Assembly (NCBI GenBank): GCA_964440525.1
Contig: CAYTTC010000009.1
Span: 4,054 to 68,053 of the forward strand
DNA from: DASWJZ01 sp964440525
GTDB lineage: Bacteria; Pseudomonadota; Alphaproteobacteria; Rhizobiales; Afifellaceae
Reading direction: 5' to 3'
DNA: 64,000 bases
The notes below the pieces were generated by a model. That model was not told the DNA's origin. It did not search any database and saw only the letters and a program-made list of their open reading frames with translations. This document shows, one piece after another, positions 61,204-64,000 of this stretch (position 1 is its first letter; every line of letters starts with the position of its first letter). The position numbers and the translations under genes are program-made.

Positions 61204-62001
61204 ATGGAAACCGATAAGGTCTTCGCGGGTCCGGTCCCACAGCTTTACGACCGCCATCTCGGTCCGATCCTGTTTCAGCCGTTCGCGGAAGTCGTGGCCA
61301 AGCGACTCAGTGAAACCGACCGAGACATCCTCGAAACCGCTGCCGGCACTGGTGTCGTAACCCGCGCGATCGCGGCTGCGGTGCCGAAGAGCGCCATCCT
61401 GGCCACAGATCTCAATCAGGCAATGCTCGACGTAGCGGCCGAGAAGACGAAAGCGGGTGATTTGAAGTGGCAACAAGCGGACGCTCAGTCCCTACCCTTA
61501 GAGGCGGGGTCGTTCGACGTCGTGGTCTGCTGTTTCGGCATCATGTTCATGCCGGACAAGCAGGCCGCCTATAGCGAAGCGCGACGCGTGCTACGTCCCA
61601 AGGGCCGCTTCATCTTCACGGTCTGGGACCGCATCGAAACGAATCCGCTCATGCACATCGCGGACGCGACGGTCGCGGGACTGTTTCCGGAAAACCCGCC
61701 TCACTTTCTTGCCCGGACGCCCTGCGGGTGCAACGACAAGGCAAAGATCGAGCGGGAACTGCGGGAGGCCGGCTTTACCTCCGTTCGGATCGAGGAAGTG
61801 CAGAAGGAAACCGACGTGTCATCGGCGGGGGAGCCGGCAATGGGTCTTTGCCAGGGTACACCGCTGCGCGGCGAGATCGAGGCGAGTGACCCGAAAGGGC
61901 TCGCTCGTGCGACCGATGCTGTTGCGGCCGCAATACGAAAGCGTTTCGGCAATGGCCCGTTCCGCGCGCCAGTGCAGGCGCTACTGGTAACGGCGTCATA
62001 G
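61204..62001 (+). CDS. Class I SAM-dependent methyltransferase
   Basis: Protein of 265 residues with the methyltransf_11/25 layout. Motif I is DILETAAGTGVVTRAIAAAV, the acidic residue follows in ILATDLNQAMLDVA, motif post-I/II is LKWQQADAQSLPLEAGSFDV and VVCCFGIMFMPD, and motif III is EARRVLRPKGRFIFTVWD. The acceptor is unknown; it resembles the UbiE-like group. GGGAGCCAGTAA precedes the ATG at 61204. It stands alone, between the divergent ridA and the NitT/TauT-type importer. Confidence 0.9.
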   Translation: METDKVFAGPVPQLYDRHLGPILFQPFAEVVAKRLSETDRDILETAAGTGVVTRAIAAAVPKSAILATDLNQAMLDVAAEKTKAGDLKWQQADAQSLPLEAGSFDVVVCCFGIMFMPDKQAAYSEARRVLRPKGRFIFTVWDRIETNPLMHIADATVAGLFPENPPHFLARTPCGCNDKAKIERELREAGFTSVRIEEVQKETDVSSAGEPAMGLCQGTPLRGEIEASDPKGLARATDAVAAAIRKRFGNGPFRAPVQALLVTAS

Positions 62002-62114
62002 ATTCGACCGCGGGGGCTGCCGCTTTCTTGTGCGGCTCCGTTGCCCTAAAGTGCCTGATTGCGGGGTGATCGAGCGTGTTCCAGGCGGCCGGAGCGACCG
62101 GTCGGCAGGCTCCG

Positions 62115-62130
62115 TGGCATGCCTCTTGCG
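62115..62130 (+). promoter_or_regulatory. Sigma-54-like -24/-12 promoter element
   Basis: TGGCATGCCTCTTGCG has the strict GG-N10-GC spacing of sigma-54 promoters and matches TGGCAC-N5-TTGC at all but one of the key positions. It is 114 bases upstream of the importer binding-protein start, which leaves room for a leader with hairpins. No clear NtrC site was identified. Confidence 0.5.
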
Positions 62131-62178
62131 ACGCCGGAGGATTGGCTTTGGCGCGCCGCGAGGGGACGCGGCGAAGCT

Positions 62179-62218
62179 CACGTTCCAATGGAAAACGTGG
62201 CAATAGTCCCCTGCCACG
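62179..62218 (+). promoter_or_regulatory. Overlapping, mutually exclusive hairpins in the leader of the last importer
   Basis: CACGTT (62179-62184) pairs with AACGTG (62194-62199). CGTGGCA (62196-62202) pairs with TGCCACG (62212-62218). The two stems share bases 62196-62199, so only one can form at a time. The distal stem ends 25 bases before the ATG, near the ribosome site GGCGGAG. This could be an attenuator, or the second palindrome could be an operator. Confidence 0.4.
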
Positions 62219-62243
62219 ACAGGGAAGGCGGAGAACAATCCAC

Positions 62244-63245
62244 ATGCGCGCTCTCAGGACTCTTACACTCGGTCTCGCCGCAGGCGCGGCCGCGCTTGTT
62301 TTTGCCGGCCCGGCGCTGGCGCTCGACGAGATCACTTTCGGCACCAACTGGGTCGCCGAACCTGAACACGGCGGCTTCTATCAGGCGGCGGCCGACGGCA
62401 CCTACGAAAAGTACGGCCTCAAGGTGAACATCATCGCCAAGGCCGACCAGGCGATGCTCTTGGGCGGAAAAATCCAGTTCTACATGCAGGGCAATCTGCT
62501 CGGGACGTTCTCGGCGGTCGAGCAGGGCGTGCCGGTCATGGAGGTCGCGGCGATGTTCCAGAAGGACCCGCAGATCATCATGGCGCATCCGGAGGCCGGC
62601 CTGAAGGAGTTCGCCGACCTCGCCAAGCTGAAGTCGCTCTTCGTCGGCGACGATCTCTACGTCACCGGCTATCAATGGATGAAGGCGGCCTATCCCGGCA
62701 TCACCGACGAACAGCGGAAGCCGTACAATTACAGCGTCGCGCCTTTCCTCGCCGACAAGGAATCGGGCCAGCAGGGCTATGTGACCTCGGAGCCCTTCGC
62801 GGTGATGAAGGAAGGCGGCTTCGAGCCGACGGTCTTCCTCCTGGCCGACGCCGGCTACACCACCTACTCAACCATGATCGAGGGCATGGCCGACTACGTC
62901 GCCGCCAATCCCGACATCACCAAGCGCTTCGTCGAGGCCTCGATCATCGGCTGGTACAACTACCTTTACGGCGACAACACATCCGCCAACGACTGGATCA
63001 AGAAAGACAACCCGGACATGTCAGATGAACAGATCGCGTTCACGATCAAGCAGCTGAAGGACTACGGCCTGCTCGTCTCTGGCGAGGCGGAGGGTGGGGG
63101 CATCGGCTGCTTCTCCGACGCCGGCGTAAAGGCCTTTTACGACAAGATGGTCGAGGCGAAGGTCGTCAAGGCTGACCTGGATCTCTCGAAGGTCTACACG
63201 ACCGAGTACGTCTGCCAGGGTCTCGGCAAGGAGCTGGTGAAGTAA
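62244..63245 (+). CDS. NitT/TauT-type ABC transporter substrate-binding protein (NMT1/ThiY-like)
   Basis: Binding protein of 333 residues. ATG 62244 is chosen because the frame then starts with a signal peptide (MRALRTLTLGLAAGAAALVF, ending GPALAL). The mature part reads DEITFGTNWVAEPEHGGFYQ, then GTYEKYGLKVNIIAKADQAM, QGYVTSEPFAVMKEGGFEPT and ITKRFVEASIIGWYNYLYGD. This is the NMT1-like class binding nitrate, sulfonates, pyrimidines or thiamine precursors. WVAEPEHGGFYQA is common in members for pyrimidine/thiamine-type ligands. The partner ATPase starts at 63340. Confidence 0.9.
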   Translation: MRALRTLTLGLAAGAAALVFAGPALALDEITFGTNWVAEPEHGGFYQAAADGTYEKYGLKVNIIAKADQAMLLGGKIQFYMQGNLLGTFSAVEQGVPVMEVAAMFQKDPQIIMAHPEAGLKEFADLAKLKSLFVGDDLYVTGYQWMKAAYPGITDEQRKPYNYSVAPFLADKESGQQGYVTSEPFAVMKEGGFEPTVFLLADAGYTTYSTMIEGMADYVAANPDITKRFVEASIIGWYNYLYGDNTSANDWIKKDNPDMSDEQIAFTIKQLKDYGLLVSGEAEGGGIGCFSDAGVKAFYDKMVEAKVVKADLDLSKVYTTEYVCQGLGKELVK

Positions 63246-63269
63246 GCTCCATACTTTCGAAGCGATCGG

Positions 63270-63301
63270 GCGGGCGGGGGCCGGCGACGGCTCGCGCCCG
63301 C
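63270..63301 (+). terminator. GC-rich hairpin between binding-protein and ATPase genes (attenuator-like)
   Basis: GCGGGCGGG (63270-63278) pairs with CGCGCCCGC (63293-63301) at 8 of 9 positions. It lies about 25 bases after the binding-protein stop, like the hairpin at 56161-56188, whose right arm is identical. Confidence 0.45.
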
Positions 63302-63339
63302 AGTTGACCGAGAAGCAGCGTCAGAGGAACGAAGAGCGG

Positions 63340-64000
63340 GTGCCGACGCCGATCCCCCGACCCTCTGCCTTGCCAACAGCGCCGAGGGGCGTCGCTCCTT
63401 CCGGCAGGCCACTCGTTTCGCTCAGGTCGATCTCCAAGACGTTTTCGAACGGCACGCTGGCGCTCCAGGATATGTCGCTAGATGTCGGCCGGGGCGAGTT
63501 CATCAGCCTCCTCGGCCCTTCCGGCTGCGGCAAGTCGACGGTGCTTCGCATCGTCGCGGGCCTCGGCGAACCCACCTCCGGCAGCATCGAGTGGCCGGGC
63601 GCCGGATCCGACGCGACGGCGCGGCATCAGCACGAGATCGGCTTCGTTTTTCAGGATCCGACCTTGATGCCGTGGGCGACCGTGTTCTCCAATGTCTGGC
63701 TGCCGCTCCGCCTCAAGGGACAGTCGCGCTCCGCCGCGCGCGAGCAGGTGATGGAGGCGCTCCGCATGGTCGGCCTCGACGCTTTCGCGCATGCCTATCC
63801 GCGCGAATTGTCCGGCGGCATGAAGATGCGCGTATCGATCGCCCGCGCGCTCATCATCAAGCCAAAGCTTCTTCTCATGGACGAGCCCTTTGCCGCGCTC
63901 GACGAAATCACCCGCTTCAAGCTCAACAACGATCTCCTCGAACTTTGGGAGCGCTTCGGCTGGACGGTGATCTTCGTCACCCATTCGGTCTTCGAGTCGG
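63340..64000 (+). CDS. NitT/TauT-type ABC transporter ATPase (3' truncated by window edge)
   Basis: About 220 residues are visible. GTG 63340 is chosen because AGAGGAACGAAGAGCG precedes it and no ATG allows a complete ABC domain. After a proline-rich start, the domain begins LVSLRSISKTFSNGTLALQD. Walker A is GPSGCGKST (59-67), the Q-loop is IGFVFQDPTLMPWATVFSNV, signature LSGGMKMRVSIARAL, Walker B LLLMDEPFAALDEITR, and the switch VIFVTHSVFES lies at the edge. This is the SsuB/TauB/NrtD class. A permease gene is expected beyond the window. Confidence 0.92.
   Translation, partial: MPTPIPRPSALPTAPRGVAPSGRPLVSLRSISKTFSNGTLALQDMSLDVGRGEFISLLGPSGCGKSTVLRIVAGLGEPTSGSIEWPGAGSDATARHQHEIGFVFQDPTLMPWATVFSNVWLPLRLKGQSRSAAREQVMEALRMVGLDAFAHAYPRELSGGMKMRVSIARALIIKPKLLLMDEPFAALDEITRFKLNNDLLELWERFGWTVIFVTHSVFES

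Noticed and set aside
62002..62243. Possible TPP riboswitch before the NMT1/ThiY-like binding protein
   Set aside because: The CTGAGA and thi-box core sequences are absent; only the alternative hairpins described are present.

Overview
The window is high-GC DNA from an alphaproteobacterium, most likely a member of the Hyphomicrobiales (Rhizobiales). Three things point there: gene order of rhizobial type (a smo-like polyol locus, a coxCMSL..DEF cluster), a high density of ABC importers, and small palindromic intergenic elements of rhizobial style. This is inference from gene content; no rRNA or tRNA gene was seen. About 60 genes are supported.

Layout. 1-1088: end of a DUF2971-like gene and a frameshifted phage-type ORF. 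1089-9674: a PotDBCA-type polyamine importer followed by a family 1 glycosyltransferase, an EutQ-like cupin, an aldehyde dehydrogenase and a saccharopine-dehydrogenase-like protein. 9890-16642: a visibly lower-GC block with a 150-aa unknown protein, a polyprenyl-synthetase-like protein, a very large SAM/cyclase/AAA/TPR signalling protein and a carotenoid-desaturase-like flavoprotein. 17009-18052: nirK (minus). 18580-23788: a complete Dpp-type peptide importer, with a convergent membrane dipeptidase at 23950-25008, then hemC. 26092-34967 (minus): a form I carbon monoxide dehydrogenase cluster in the order coxC, coxM, coxS, coxL, a cupin gene, coxD, coxE, coxF. CoxL carries the diagnostic AYRCSFR loop. 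35123-36792: a peptidoglycan amidase and a LysR regulator. 37134-42684: a CUT1 sugar importer without its own ATPase, a sugar isomerase-like protein and a lactonase. 42956-50572 (minus): a CPT-like kinase and a SmoEFGK-type polyol importer with an SDR dehydrogenase, a SorC-family regulator and a HAD phosphatase. 50746-52585: UDP-glucose dehydrogenase and DUF427. 52738-61051: a flavoprotein, an NTF2-like protein, a CUT2 importer with a fused ATPase-permease, and convergent creatininase and RidA genes. 61204-64000: a methyltransferase and the start of a NitT/TauT-type importer that runs off the window.

How the genes work together. Six separate ABC import systems are paired with catabolic enzymes for polyamine-like compounds, peptides, sugars, polyols and an unidentified CUT2 substrate. 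Energy metabolism is represented by aerobic CO oxidation and a stand-alone copper nitrite reductase. The least explained unit is the isoprenoid-plus-cyclase block at 9.9-16.6 kb. The strongest regulatory signals are a near-perfect 12-bp palindrome upstream of the polyol operon and a sigma-54-like -24/-12 element upstream of the last importer.
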